Assembly: GCA_016932505.1 (NCBI GenBank)
Contig: JAFGCT010000038.1
Span: 1 to 40,619, forward strand
Length of the DNA stretch: 40,619 nucleotides
From: Candidatus Peregrinibacteria bacterium
GTDB lineage: Bacteria > Patescibacteriota > Gracilibacteria > UM-FILTER-43-11
Direction: 5' to 3'
In this document: positions 1 through 10,200 of the stretch, in pieces
Layout of the letters: each line of letters starts with the position of its first letter
Numbering within the stretch: the first letter of the stretch is position 1
Notes under the pieces: model-generated
Databases searched by the model: none
The model's input: only the letters and a program-made list of their open reading frames with translations
What the model was told of the DNA's origin: nothing
Translations under genes and position numbers: made by a program

Positions 1-33
1 CAAATCACAAATCACAAATCACAAATCACAAAT
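1..33. repeat. AAATCAC heptamer array
   Basis: About 4.7 tandem copies of a 7-bp unit (CAAATCA phase) end eight bases from the stop codon of the giant minus-strand gene at 41-5203, so they lie in its 3' UTR. The same unit recurs at 5358-5424 and, alternating with AAATCTC, at 38224-38279. The array may continue beyond the left edge. Confidence 0.95.
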
Positions 34-40
34 TTTACTA

Positions 41-3000
41 TTATTTCTTCTTTTTCTTCTTTTTCTTCTTTTTGTTTTTGTCACCAGCTACTTCAGCTGA
101 AATACCTTTTCTAGTTCCATCAACATTGTAATTATTCCTATCGCACCAATCTGCGTAGAACATTTCCCATTCCTCTGTATTCCAATTATCTGGCTGTTCA
201 TTGAATAATCTACCTTGTCTGCCTGGAATAATATCACCGAAATAGTATTTTTGGTTCTTTTCATCCGCGAATTCGATAAGTGCCATGTATTTAGTATTTC
301 TATCTGGGAACTCTTTACTGCCGTAGAAATCAGAAAGAGCATAACTTCTATCACTAGCAGAATAGGTTAATTCGTCATAATCTTCTTTTGTAACAGGTTC
401 AAGACCAGCAAGATTTTCAAAGAAGTCAGTCTTCTCTTCACCTCTACCTCTGATAAATTCACGATTAAGTACCCAATCAAACATACTTCCAACAGTTTCA
501 CCTCCAAGTGCAAAGAATTTACCGGCCTGAGCCGCGATTCTCGCAGTATGTCTTAATGCACTTTTTCCTGCAGGGGATTGGATATTAACTGTTTTCTTTA
601 AATTTCCAAATATTCCATCGGCTTTATTAATATAAATAGGCGGTCTAGATTTTTCAGGTCTCATTTTATCAGCCCATCTGTTTGTTGATTTTAATTCATA
701 TTCAGGACTACCAGGTAGAGGCATTCTCCAGAATGTGTACATTATTTCCGGTGGATAATTCCCAGATTTTACAGCTTTGTGTATAGGGAACATCATTCTT
801 TCTACATCAGCTCTATCTAGGTTATAGTTTTGTCCCAAAAAGTATTCAATAGCTTGTTCACGCGCTTTTATGTTTATTTTTCCATATCTATCAATTGCAT
901 CATGTTCTCCATATTGCGCGATTTCTGCTTGTTCTTGAGTTGTTGTAGTAATCAAATATCCTATTCCAGTATCAGGATAAAGTAGATTCATCTCCTCAGG
1001 AGTCTTAAAGAAGTAGTGACCATCTGGTGTTTCATGATTCATTGCTTCTGCAAACGCACTTTGATAAATACCGTAATTTGCGAATTCGGGATTTTCTTTT
1101 AAAGAGAACCTCCTAGGGTGTTTCATAGCTCTATCTCGAGCTTCTTCAAGTGCCTCTGCAGACATACCTGTAATAACTTGATCAACTGCGTCACTCTTGC
1201 TTAAATTAGCACTTGTTCGTAAATCATCAACTTGTCTTTTAAAGTCAGGGTCAAGCAACAATAGGTCATCACCTATTATATCTTTAGCAGAAAGAGTTTC
1301 GCCTCTTAATATGGTATTCTGATCTCTTACCATAATCTCCTTAAACTGCTGTATTTTAGCTAGTATCTCTGGTACAGCCCATTGGTCAAACGCAATAATC
1401 GCTGATGGGAAGAATTTTACACCTTCCCATATAAGTTCAAGATTATCACCAGCAAATTTACGGATTTCAAGCTTATGTTCTTCCCATTCTAATTCAATTT
1501 TTTCACCTGTGAAATGAGCAAGTGTTTTACCTTTTTCTGCAAGGCCATTAAGTACACCGAGTACTTTACCTGTTTTATCTCCAAGCCCTTCTCCAAACGC
1601 CCGCATTTTATCGGAAACAGGACTCCAAACCTCTTGACGTGCCCATTTAACAAATGCAGAACCTTTTTCTGCGAAGTAATCAAGAACAGGAGCCGCACCG
1701 TGTGAACGAAGAGTGTCTTTTTTGGCTTGTTCATCTATTTCCGCATCAATAACAACTCCCCATGTAAGTTCATCAGGGTTATTTTGATATGCCTTTCTTG
1801 CGGCTTCAGGAATTGAAAATCTTGAGTATTTTCTTTTATTTGGGTCAGCACCAGGTTTAATAGCATCTACCCAACGTTCATTAAGCATATCTGCACCAGT
1901 TTGAGGGTCTAAGCCTTCTTTTCTACCTGCATATTCAAAAAAGTGCTTCATTGTTTGCATTACCACTTTTCTTCCGACAACATCTTCATCATAATTCTCC
2001 CATTTTTCACCAATCACAATATTACTTAAATCAATTCCATCAGGGAAAGCATCATCTTTATCTTCAGATATTGGCATTCCATTTTCTTTATTTGTATTGG
2101 AATGTCTGTACCATTTCATTACATCACGGAATGGTACTTTTCTAAGCTCATAAAGCGCTCTTGTATGCTCTTCTGGGCTAATATCCTTTTCTTTCATATG
2201 CTCTGCACCATCTTCAACCAAAACAGCCTCAGAGGTACCTTCGCCAGCTTCCATTACCGTCTCAAAACCAAGTCTTTCCGCTCCACTTTTTCCTGTTATT
2301 TCTTTTAAAGCTAAATCAGTAGCTCCTAATAAGAAAGCAATACGTAATGCTTTGCCCATTTTAGTTTCACCTTTATATGCTGAATGGGCTGCTTTTAAGG
2401 CCGCTATCATCATTACTAATCCTGCACCTCTATTAGCCCAGCTTTGACCTGGTCCGAATAGCATATTAAATGCACCTTTTGCATATCTTGTAACTTTATC
2501 TCCAGTTGTTTCGCCGTCAATTTTTTCATAATATTCAGCCTGTTTTTCTTTAGACATTGCGGCACCTATTTCACGGTCATGAATTTCACCTTTAATCATC
2601 CTATATATACCTATCGCATAAGCCTTACTATCTTCTATATTTTCTACATCCTGAAAACTATCGCCGTGCAATGCCCCAAATACCTTAAGGAAATGTTTCC
2701 TTCCCTCCTTATCATTCTTAGGTATTATTTGATCAAGAATGTGAGTTAATTTCGCGAATTCTTTCGGATCTTTTGAAGTCATTAAAGAATCCCAATTATT
2801 AACTGAATATGAATATCTTTCAGCTACCGGCAGGCTATTTAAAAACGCATTATAAGCTAAATATACACCTTCCGTATTTATGCCCAGTCTTTCCATATAA
2901 TCCATACGGCTTTTTTCATCCAATTCGATAGATCTAAAATCTACCTCCACTTGTTTCATTTGCTTCTCATAGCTTTTTAGTGTTTCAGGCGAAATAATAG

Positions 3001-5203
3001 AAGAATATTTAACCCCTTCTTCAACAGCTTTTATTAGCTCTTTTGCGTCTTTTGAATTTGGATTTTTAATTGCTACCTGAACTTTACGTAAGAATTCATT
3101 ACCTTGTTCCTCAATTTTAGTGAATTTATTTAAAGTCTCTTTAAGGTCTTCCGGTGTCTGCTTCAACATGGTGTCTATCATATTTATATCCTGCGGATAT
3201 TTTTTATATAAACTGTCCTTAATTTGATCTTTTTTAGCAGTATCCGGTTCGCTATGCCATTTCATAGCTTCCTCAAGCACTTTGTTTACCTGTTTGATTT
3301 TATTTAAATCAGTTGCAACCTTATTTGCTGAATGCATTATAGGTAGCAATTTTTCTGCATTTTCACTTATTTTTTCGCCTTTAGCGACTCTGCTGTAATA
3401 TGGCGATTTTGATACTTCCGCAAGCATCCAGCTTGTATCAATTTTTAAATTATCAATATATTTATCTATTTGAGTTCCACCTTTACCGAAATCGATACGG
3501 AATTCACTAACTCCGGATTCGTAAATATTTGATATTAAAAATCTGCGAACGGTAGGGTTATATGCGTTTTTAGCATATCCATGCTTGTCCGGAGTATCTA
3601 CCATTTTCATAGCCACCCGAAACTTACGCATTGCAAGTTCCATAACAAGCTGAGAATTCTTTTGAAGTGAAGAACGGGTAAAACTAAGACCTGCATCTGT
3701 TTTGCTTTCAACTAATTTTTCTCTGTAATATTCCGCTTTAGCGAGTTGCTTATGAAGTTCTAATGCGTCAATAGCTTCCTGAATTGCCTTATGGTTATCC
3801 AGATTATCTCCACTCTGAAGTTTTTCTTTTAGCTGATGCTGATAATGATTAATAACATCTGCTCTAACTTCAAACGCCTTTGTTCTAGGTGCTAACGGAA
3901 TATTATCTAATCTTTTCTTATCAAGACTTATCTTGTAACGCGTTTGATTCATTGTCGTAATTATATCCTCCACGCTATTTACGCTTGCCACCCTTGATTG
4001 AATTTCCGCAACTTTTTCATCATATCTGTTTATTTCTTTAGGATCTATATTCTTATATTTCAACCATTCCTGATATATAAACGGAAAGTTTTTTCTGTTT
4101 TTTTCGTGGTCTTCTTGAAAATCATCCCCAAGAATAAAGCTGTTTTCAAAGTTATTTGTTTCTCTTTGTAAAATCGAAAAGAATAAGTTTTTACTTTCAG
4201 CCCTATCGCTAGTAGAAACTCCGTATTCAGGATTAGTCCAAAAGTTCTTAAATTCATCAGAACCGGCACTTATTACAGGCGATTTTGTAGCTAGGTCATA
4301 CATGTCACTAGCCTTGGTATATGGCTCTTTTTGCTGTAATTTTGACTTTGTTTTTGCTGCTGCTTCTGCCTGATCCCATGTATCAACAAGGTATTTTTTA
4401 CTTTCTTTAGCCGCAAGCTCCTGCTTTTCCTGTAATTCATCCTGAGCTTCCTGAATAGTCCGGCGGGAAGGTAGATTTTTTAGTAATTCAATTTGAAATC
4501 CAACCTGTTCGTATGCTTTGTATAATTGTTTATAATCTGGGTGGTTTTTATTGCCTTGTAATGTGATCCACATTTGAGTCCTTATAGCCATAAGCTGATT
4601 AAGAGCACGTTCGGCATTTTCAAATTCACCATTTTTATAAAAAGGCGCCCTGTCAGGATCAATAAAAGAATCCAAGCCATATTGAAAATATCTATTCCAT
4701 TTTTTTGCTATAAAATCTTTATCTATAAATATTTTGCGCTGGCCATATATTTCTGCACCTCCACCAGTAATTGAAGCTCTAATCTTCAAAAGCTCATTCT
4801 TTCTGCTAATGTCAGACTTATTTGTAGAGCTAAGAATAGTAATCCTTTTACCGAATTCGTCAACAAAAGATACTCGAAGTAATTTATCAATTTGATCTAC
4901 TATTGCACGTAAATTATCCACATCAGTAGAAAGCGGTGCCTCTTGAGGTCTGTTTACACTGTAGTTTTCATTAGTGCTATTGTTGTAGACTTTTATTTTT
5001 AAGCTTACGGCTTTTTTTAAGGCTTCATATTTTTTCTCAGCCTCTCTAACTTCTTTATCCGAAACAAGAGCTTCTTTGTCAGCTAACTGATCCCTAGTCT
5101 CAACGTTAGTTTCTTTTGTCTTTGTTCTGTATGTCAAAAAATCAGGCAATAAGCCAAATAATCTACTATTCTCATTTCTGTGATTTAAAGAATTTATTTG
5201 CAT
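41..5203 (-). CDS. Giant 1720-residue protein of unknown function
   Basis: Family not recognised. The protein is mostly hydrophilic, charged and helical, with long stretches that look like coiled coil. A hydrophobic region at about residues 905-960 contains GAGLVMMIAALKAA and ALRIAFLLGATDLAL and could be one or two membrane helices. There is no N-terminal signal peptide. The C-terminus is a run of eleven lysines encoded by alternating AAG/AAA codons, a possible contact with nucleic acid or acidic lipid. The ATG at 5203 is the first start after an extended -10 promoter, and a GGAGG lies 15 bases upstream of it inside a small hairpin. It is last of four minus-strand genes of unknown function (12408 to 41) that include another protein of similar size. 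The open frame is certain; a structural or surface/cytoskeletal role is only a guess. Confidence 0.9.
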   Translation of the reverse strand: MQINSLNHRNENSRLFGLLPDFLTYRTKTKETNVETRDQLADKEALVSDKEVREAEKKYEALKKAVSLKIKVYNNSTNENYSVNRPQEAPLSTDVDNLRAIVDQIDKLLRVSFVDEFGKRITILSSTNKSDISRKNELLKIRASITGGGAEIYGQRKIFIDKDFIAKKWNRYFQYGLDSFIDPDRAPFYKNGEFENAERALNQLMAIRTQMWITLQGNKNHPDYKQLYKAYEQVGFQIELLKNLPSRRTIQEAQDELQEKQELAAKESKKYLVDTWDQAEAAAKTKSKLQQKEPYTKASDMYDLATKSPVISAGSDEFKNFWTNPEYGVSTSDRAESKNLFFSILQRETNNFENSFILGDDFQEDHEKNRKNFPFIYQEWLKYKNIDPKEINRYDEKVAEIQSRVASVNSVEDIITTMNQTRYKISLDKKRLDNIPLAPRTKAFEVRADVINHYQHQLKEKLQSGDNLDNHKAIQEAIDALELHKQLAKAEYYREKLVESKTDAGLSFTRSSLQKNSQLVMELAMRKFRVAMKMVDTPDKHGYAKNAYNPTVRRFLISNIYESGVSEFRIDFGKGGTQIDKYIDNLKIDTSWMLAEVSKSPYYSRVAKGEKISENAEKLLPIMHSANKVATDLNKIKQVNKVLEEAMKWHSEPDTAKKDQIKDSLYKKYPQDINMIDTMLKQTPEDLKETLNKFTKIEEQGNEFLRKVQVAIKNPNSKDAKELIKAVEEGVKYSSIISPETLKSYEKQMKQVEVDFRSIELDEKSRMDYMERLGINTEGVYLAYNAFLNSLPVAERYSYSVNNWDSLMTSKDPKEFAKLTHILDQIIPKNDKEGRKHFLKVFGALHGDSFQDVENIEDSKAYAIGIYRMIKGEIHDREIGAAMSKEKQAEYYEKIDGETTGDKVTRYAKGAFNMLFGPGQSWANRGAGLVMMIAALKAAHSAYKGETKMGKALRIAFLLGATDLALKEITGKSGAERLGFETVMEAGEGTSEAVLVEDGAEHMKEKDISPEEHTRALYELRKVPFRDVMKWYRHSNTNKENGMPISEDKDDAFPDGIDLSNIVIGEKWENYDEDVVGRKVVMQTMKHFFEYAGRKEGLDPQTGADMLNERWVDAIKPGADPNKRKYSRFSIPEAARKAYQNNPDELTWGVVIDAEIDEQAKKDTLRSHGAAPVLDYFAEKGSAFVKWARQEVWSPVSDKMRAFGEGLGDKTGKVLGVLNGLAEKGKTLAHFTGEKIELEWEEHKLEIRKFAGDNLELIWEGVKFFPSAIIAFDQWAVPEILAKIQQFKEIMVRDQNTILRGETLSAKDIIGDDLLLLDPDFKRQVDDLRTSANLSKSDAVDQVITGMSAEALEEARDRAMKHPRRFSLKENPEFANYGIYQSAFAEAMNHETPDGHYFFKTPEEMNLLYPDTGIGYLITTTTQEQAEIAQYGEHDAIDRYGKINIKAREQAIEYFLGQNYNLDRADVERMMFPIHKAVKSGNYPPEIMYTFWRMPLPGSPEYELKSTNRWADKMRPEKSRPPIYINKADGIFGNLKKTVNIQSPAGKSALRHTARIAAQAGKFFALGGETVGSMFDWVLNREFIRGRGEEKTDFFENLAGLEPVTKEDYDELTYSASDRSYALSDFYGSKEFPDRNTKYMALIEFADEKNQKYYFGDIIPGRQGRLFNEQPDNWNTEEWEMFYADWCDRNNYNVDGTRKGISAEVAGDKNKKKKKKKKKK

Positions 5204-5218
5204 TTATTTTTATTTTTT

Positions 5219-5233
5219 CCTCCACTTGTGAGG
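5219..5233 (-). promoter_or_regulatory. Hairpin enclosing the GGAGG of the giant gene
   Basis: On the minus strand CCTCAC-AA-GTGGAGG can fold with one bulge so that GGAGG pairs. This is the only Shine-Dalgarno-like sequence for the gene starting at 5203, although 15 bases is a long spacing. Sequestration of the site is inference. Confidence 0.35.
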
Positions 5234-5266
5234 TCGTTACCGCAAATCTCATTTATTTATCTATAT

Positions 5267-5275
5267 ATTATACCA
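5267..5275 (-). promoter_or_regulatory. Extended -10 promoter of the 1720-residue gene
   Basis: Minus-strand TTTGGTATAAT is an extended -10 (TGG then TATAAT) with no good -35 box. The predicted start is near 5260, giving a leader of about 57 bases. The same TTTGGTATAAT core precedes the other giant gene at 12451-12459. Confidence 0.6.
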
Positions 5276-5357
5276 AATTTCGCAGTAAATAGCCAGTCTA
5301 TACGTATTGACGTATGCTGAAAAAGTGATGTAATTTTGGCACTCATTTCACCAAAAA

Positions 5358-5424
5358 AAATCACAAATCACAAATCACAAATCACAAATCACAAATCACA
5401 AATCACAAATCACAAATCACAAAT
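5358..5424. repeat. AAATCAC heptamer array, nine perfect copies
   Basis: Nine perfect copies of AAATCAC plus AAAT end one base before the stop codon (5426-5428) of the minus-strand gene 5426-6649. The unit is identical to that at 1-33. Seven is not a multiple of three, and the array is outside the coding frame. Confidence 0.97.
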
Positions 5425-5425
5425 A

Positions 5426-6649
5426 TTATTTATTATTTCTTGCTTCTGGGTGATTTTCGTAATATCTGCGTTTTAATAAGTGCTCTGGGTAATTATCCGA
5501 ATCATTATCAGTTACATAATACATTCCATTAAGCTGGTGCTTTCTACCATCCCTTCTTGTATTTTCTTTAACATCGTTGTTACCGCTAGTATCAAGAACA
5601 TAGCCATCAAGGCTGACATCCAAAAATGTATCTGGTTCGGGGTCGAGATTTGCAATCCTGTATGAACCTAAATGGTCTGAATCAGTTAATGCATTTAATT
5701 CCTCCATCCAAATGTTGTCATCAGTTACATATTCTTCAAATGAACTAACATTAGGCGCTCTAAAGGCAGTGCTCTGGCTAGCTACACCACTATTAAAATC
5801 ATTAAAGCCCTGCCCAAGATTTTGATTACCAAATTCATTAAAGTCTCTTAGTCTCATAACATCTCTTATTTGAGCGGGAACGATTATATTTTGAAGCACA
5901 AAGGCTTGTTTTAATGGTTTAGGTAAAGCTCTTTTTTCTTCCTCCGAATATCCGCCTAAAGATGAGTTTATAACCCTGTAATGGTGAGCTACTCCAGCTG
6001 CAATATTTTTTGGATTCATCCAATCCATATTTTTTGTGGAAGTAATATTTAATACCCTCTCCATTTTTCCTTCTTCTACTTCACTTACAATTTCAGTTAT
6101 ATGGCCATTTCTCCCGTCTATGCCCATGTATATTTTAATTTTAAAACCATCAGGTATATTGCCGTCTTCGCCAATTTTACGCTTAGAAACAATAATATTG
6201 CCTTCACTATCTTGCTTATAAGAAAGCTCATAAGGGAATTGAATTGCAAGTCTTAGGGCGCTTAATACATCTTCATTAATTTCAACTGCATTATTTCTTT
6301 TATTAACTCTGTAAATAAGCTCTAAAAATAAAGGATTTATATAATGAGCACTTATAATATTATGACAATTTACAAGTCTATCCATTTCTCCCTGCCCTAT
6401 TAACTCAACATTTCTATCAAGTTCTTGTGCGGGTCTTGATGAACCAACATTCTCAGTTTTTCTCCATGGTCTATCTGTATCACCGGCATTCGCATTGTTT
6501 GAAGGAAGAGTTAAACCAGCTACTAAAGCCAAAAAACCAGGTATTGCAAGTAACCTTCCTCTATTCTTTTTTACAGATTCAATTGTTTCAGGAGTATCGT
6601 CTTCACCTGGACCAAAAAATCCCCCTTCATTTAATCTATTTTTTGACAT
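5426..6649 (-). CDS. Exported or membrane-anchored protein of unknown function
   Basis: This 407-residue protein is not recognised. After about 30 charged residues there is a hydrophobic stretch (residues 33-48, ending LALVAGLTL) followed by SNNANAGD. That is a plausible signal peptide with an AxA-like cleavage site near residue 55, or an N-terminal anchor. The remainder is mixed helix and strand without a motif I can name; the C-terminal part is Asp/Asn/Tyr-rich. The ATG at 6649 follows a good sigma70-type promoter at 6678-6706. It lies between the 112-residue and 1720-residue unknown genes, all on the minus strand. Its predicted location outside the cytoplasm contrasts with the apparently cytoplasmic giant neighbour. 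Confidence 0.85.
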   Translation of the reverse strand: MSKNRLNEGGFFGPGEDDTPETIESVKKNRGRLLAIPGFLALVAGLTLPSNNANAGDTDRPWRKTENVGSSRPAQELDRNVELIGQGEMDRLVNCHNIISAHYINPLFLELIYRVNKRNNAVEINEDVLSALRLAIQFPYELSYKQDSEGNIIVSKRKIGEDGNIPDGFKIKIYMGIDGRNGHITEIVSEVEEGKMERVLNITSTKNMDWMNPKNIAAGVAHHYRVINSSLGGYSEEEKRALPKPLKQAFVLQNIIVPAQIRDVMRLRDFNEFGNQNLGQGFNDFNSGVASQSTAFRAPNVSSFEEYVTDDNIWMEELNALTDSDHLGSYRIANLDPEPDTFLDVSLDGYVLDTSGNNDVKENTRRDGRKHQLNGMYYVTDNDSDNYPEHLLKRRYYENHPEARNNK

Positions 6650-6677
6650 TTATACGCGTTAGATAATATTCGTTGTT

Positions 6678-6706
6678 ATTTTAAAACATAAAGTAATAAA
6701 TGTCAA
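6678..6706 (-). promoter_or_regulatory. Sigma70-type promoter of the 407-residue gene
   Basis: On the minus strand a perfect TTGACA (6701-6706) is followed after 17 bases by TAAAAT (6678-6683). The start is predicted near 6671, giving a leader of about 22 bases without Shine-Dalgarno. The 150-bp inverted-repeat element begins five bases upstream of the -35 box. Confidence 0.75.
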
Positions 6707-6711
6707 GTAAA

Positions 6712-6861
6712 TTGTCTGAACTGTGATTTATGTGATTTAAAAGATTTTCTTATGATTAAAACAATCCATAAACTTTATTCATAGAATTTGTAATTTGGAA
6801 TATCGATACGGATGAAAATCATTATAAATCAGTACAATCAAAAAGATCACAGTTCAGACAA
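6712..6861. mobile_element. 150-bp MITE-like element with 16-bp terminal inverted repeats
   Basis: A perfect inverted repeat, TTGTCTGAACTGTGAT (6712-6727) and its complement (6846-6861), bounds an A+T-rich interior with no reading frame. From either end, GATT blocks recur about every 9-11 bases. From memory this resembles non-coding repeats in environmental genomes that begin TTGTCTGAA and carry 11-base iterations. It fills the gap between two minus-strand genes; no clear target duplication was seen. Confidence 0.7.
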
Positions 6862-6874
6862 CCAGCGACTCAAA

Positions 6875-7213
6875 CTACCCATTAAACCTTTTAAAAGCTC
6901 CTAATGTTTCCTCCTTAAATTCATAAAGCGCAATAATAATTGCCTCCTGAGCTTCTGGACTATGTTTAATTATTTCTGCAAAAACAAACTCAATATCATC
7001 GTCGTCATCACTTTTTTCCATCACATAATCAATAATTTCCGGCTCTAAATTCATTGAAGCCGTATTTAGAATCACATCATTCATCTGTTTTTGCATGGCT
7101 TCTTTAAGCTCTTTTACCTTGTCCGAATCTTCATTTTCCATGCCCATTTCCTTCATTAAATCATCAATAATGGTCCTCGGATCAAACGGTGTTGTGCTGT
7201 TACTGTCTGTCAT
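6875..7213 (-). CDS. Small acidic helical protein of unknown function
   Basis: This 112-residue protein starts MTDSNSTTPFDP and is predicted helical and strongly acidic, with an Asp run (SDDDDDIEF) near residue 70. The pattern of an N-terminal LMKEMG helix followed by long amphipathic helices recalls short uncharacterised proteins common in CPR genomes such as the DUF5663 type, but I cannot confirm that family. It lies 74 bases downstream of the 1706-residue gene on the same strand with no clear promoter between, so co-transcription is likely. It could be a small partner of the giant protein. Confidence 0.75.
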   Translation of the reverse strand: MTDSNSTTPFDPRTIIDDLMKEMGMENEDSDKVKELKEAMQKQMNDVILNTASMNLEPEIIDYVMEKSDDDDDIEFVFAEIIKHSPEAQEAIIIALYEFKEETLGAFKRFNG

Positions 7214-7261
7214 ATAAATAAATGAAAAATGTTATAGATTCGCTGGGTCAGGAAAATTGAT

Positions 7262-7289
7262 AATTGTTAAATGATAAATGATAAATATT
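7262..7289. repeat. Degenerate heptamer array at a stop codon
   Basis: Four 7-bp units read AATTGTT, AAATGAT, AAATGAT, AAATATT. The last overlaps the stop codon (7288-7290) of the 1706-residue minus-strand gene. The arrangement matches the arrays at 5358 and 38224, but the unit differs. Confidence 0.75.
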
Positions 7290-10200
7290 AAGCTGGCATT
7301 CCTGCGGGCATTGCTCCACCCATATTCGGCATTTCCATTTTAGGCATCTGAATTTTATTAGCAATAGAAGAAACAGGTTTCTTTATCCAATTTGGTATTG
7401 AACCCCCAAGCCATCTCCATGTTGCAGGCACTAATAAAGGGAAGCCCAATAATCCGCATACAACACCTGTTTTTGCGGCAAGTTTTGTTGTCCACCAGCT
7501 CGTTTTAAAGGTTGTGCTTACTGTCTTTAGAGCCGCTCTGCCTGTGTTTTTCCAACCTTCTTTAGTGCTAAGGTATTTAGCTACTTCTGGTGAAAATACT
7601 CCGGCTAATGCCGCTGGCAACAAGAGAGGATTTAACATCGCTGCACCTACTGCAAGGCCTGTTGTAGTTGCTCCGCGAATTGCCGCACTTCTAAATGCTT
7701 GTTTCGTCTTTTCATCTTTAATATTCAGGCTGGCAAGTCCGGAAGTAAGTGCTGCACCGCCACCAAGTACACCTAATTTTGTCGCCAGTCCGCTTATTGC
7801 AAGGGCGCCAACACCAATACTTCCCAATGCACCTGTTGTGGCAACCGCACCAGAAATACCCAGTGATTTTGCAGCTTTCCACCTTAAAATACTCTTGGAT
7901 ATTTCACCTTTGTCTATTGTAGCCTGATTAAGTTCCGCAAAATACGCACTCATTTTGTCTACATTTTTTGCATTTTCTTTGCCCATAAATGTGGCATTAA
8001 CTTTGTCTTCTATATATTTTCTTTGTATTGCCTTCATATGTCTTATTAAATTCCCAGCTCTCCATGCGGAATCCGGTCTTAAATATCTCATATTACCATC
8101 CTGCAAAGCTTGTTCCATATAAGCAACGATTCTTGGAAGAATTTTTTTCATATTTTGTTCATTCATTCCTCCATCCAGATTTTCAAACCATGTTTCAACA
8201 GCTCCCTGATTATTATGTGCCTTGGCAAGATTTGCCCAGTCTTCAGGTTTTATTTTGCCAAATTTAGGGTCTTTCCCTACAGATTGAAGCATTGTAGTTA
8301 GCCTTGGTTTAAGCAAAGTTCCGGCACTACTTATCCAATAAAGCGCATTAAGAGCCCCTGAACCAATTCTTTTAGGTACTCCAAGTGCTGCCTTTCTTTG
8401 TTTTTGAATTAACATATCAGTTTTTTCCGATATATCCGCCATAGACATCTTACTGTCTTCTTTTTCCGCAATAAATACTTGTATCATAGAAAGAACCTGA
8501 GAGGTTGAACCATATTCCATGGTACCGTCTTTTAAATCCATAATTGATTGAAATCTCTTTCTGTTATCCGTTAGCAGATCAAGTTGTGATTTTAATATTC
8601 TAAAATTGGCTAATCGCGCCTGAATAACACTATCTTCCACCTTACTTGTAGGTCTTAAAAGTCCTTTGGCTATTGTTAATTCATCTTTTAAATTATCTAT
8701 TTCACCATCTTTTGCAGTAATCATTTTTGTCAGAGTGTCTTTATTAACCAGAAACGCTATTGCGAGCTCTAAATCATTTCTATCGCTAAGAATAGCTATT
8801 TTATCATGTCCTTCCGCACTTTGTGCTTCTGAGATTTTTTGGGCTAATTGAGTTCTTAGCTCACCTTCTTTAAGTCCGCTTAAATCATCTCTTACGGCTA
8901 GTCCAGAAAGAGTTTTTGGTTTTAATAGAAAATTTGTAAGCTCAGCAATTCCATATTTTCTCAAAGTGTCATTACCTGTAACAAGTTCAATAATTGCCAA
9001 ACTTGCTGGGTCATGTTTGTGGAATGCATCTTTTTGTCTTAATACCTTTCTCATCATAGTATTAATACCACCTCGTGAAATCTCCGGACTAGTAGACATT
9101 TTACTGACAGTAGAAACTTTTGGTCCGCCACTCGGACTACCACTCGGACTACCACTCGGACTACCACTCGGACTACCACTCGGTCCACCCCCGCTAAGCG
9201 GGGGCCCACCATCCGTATCTTCACTTATTAAGTCACCGAAAGTTTCGAAATCGTCTGTAAAAGTATCATCAATATATTTTTTTAGCTTCTGCATTTTATC
9301 TTTTCTACCACTTCTTCCTAATTTAGTAATTTTTTCAATCAAATCATCATCATTTTCAGCGGTAACATCAAATATATTTGCCAAATCTGTACTCAAAAGT
9401 GTGTCCAATTCAGTTTGAAATTCACTAAACTGGAATCTATCTGTTTCATCAATAATATCATTAGGATCTAATCTAATAATTTTGAATATTTTTCTTATTT
9501 TTTCCTGTAAATCTTTATCAACATAGGCAATTTGAATTAGAAATGTTTCAAATTTTGCCATATTCTCCGGTAAGTCAGCTATTTCAGCTATTGTGTCATG
9601 AGCGGTACTGATATCAATTGAAAGGATTTGTTTGATTTTATTTTCTGTCATAAAGGCATCTGCCTCAAACTGAACTTCATCTTGAGCTCTATTTACAGCT
9701 CTCGAAATAATATTCGAAATTTTATTATTGTCACCCTCATCATCAATTTCCTTTTCACCCTCATAAATTTCCCACAGCACAATAAATTTAGCCCTCTTTT
9801 CCGCATCATCACCAATAATTTTCTCCACTAAATTTCTAAGATTATCTGGCTGAATATTGGAAGGTAATTCTTTTGAAGTTTCTGGTGTTTTAGTTGCACC
9901 TGCATCCAGGGGTGAAGGTCCGACAGGTGAACTAGATGGTACAGGAGGTGCCGGTTTTGGCCTTGGAGGAAATGGAACTCTAAATATTCTTTTTAAAGTT
10001 TTGTCTAATCCTGTCTCACCTGCCAAAGAATCATATTTATATTTAATCTTGCTTATTATTTCTGCCATCGTGGTTCCTTCTTCTGAATTGCTAACATAAT
10101 CGTACATTGAAGTTGGTAAATTAGCGTCAAACCAATTTTTTAATCTTTCAGCTTCATCATTCAATAGTCCAAGTTCGATTTTTATTTCAGCTAATGATTT

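Noticed and set aside
5358-5424. CRISPR array
   Set aside because: The repeats are seven bases long without unique spacers, and no cas gene is near.
6712-6861. Integron attC site
   Set aside because: The ends do not contain the GTTRRRY and RYYYAAC core sites and the inverted repeat is perfect, unlike attC.
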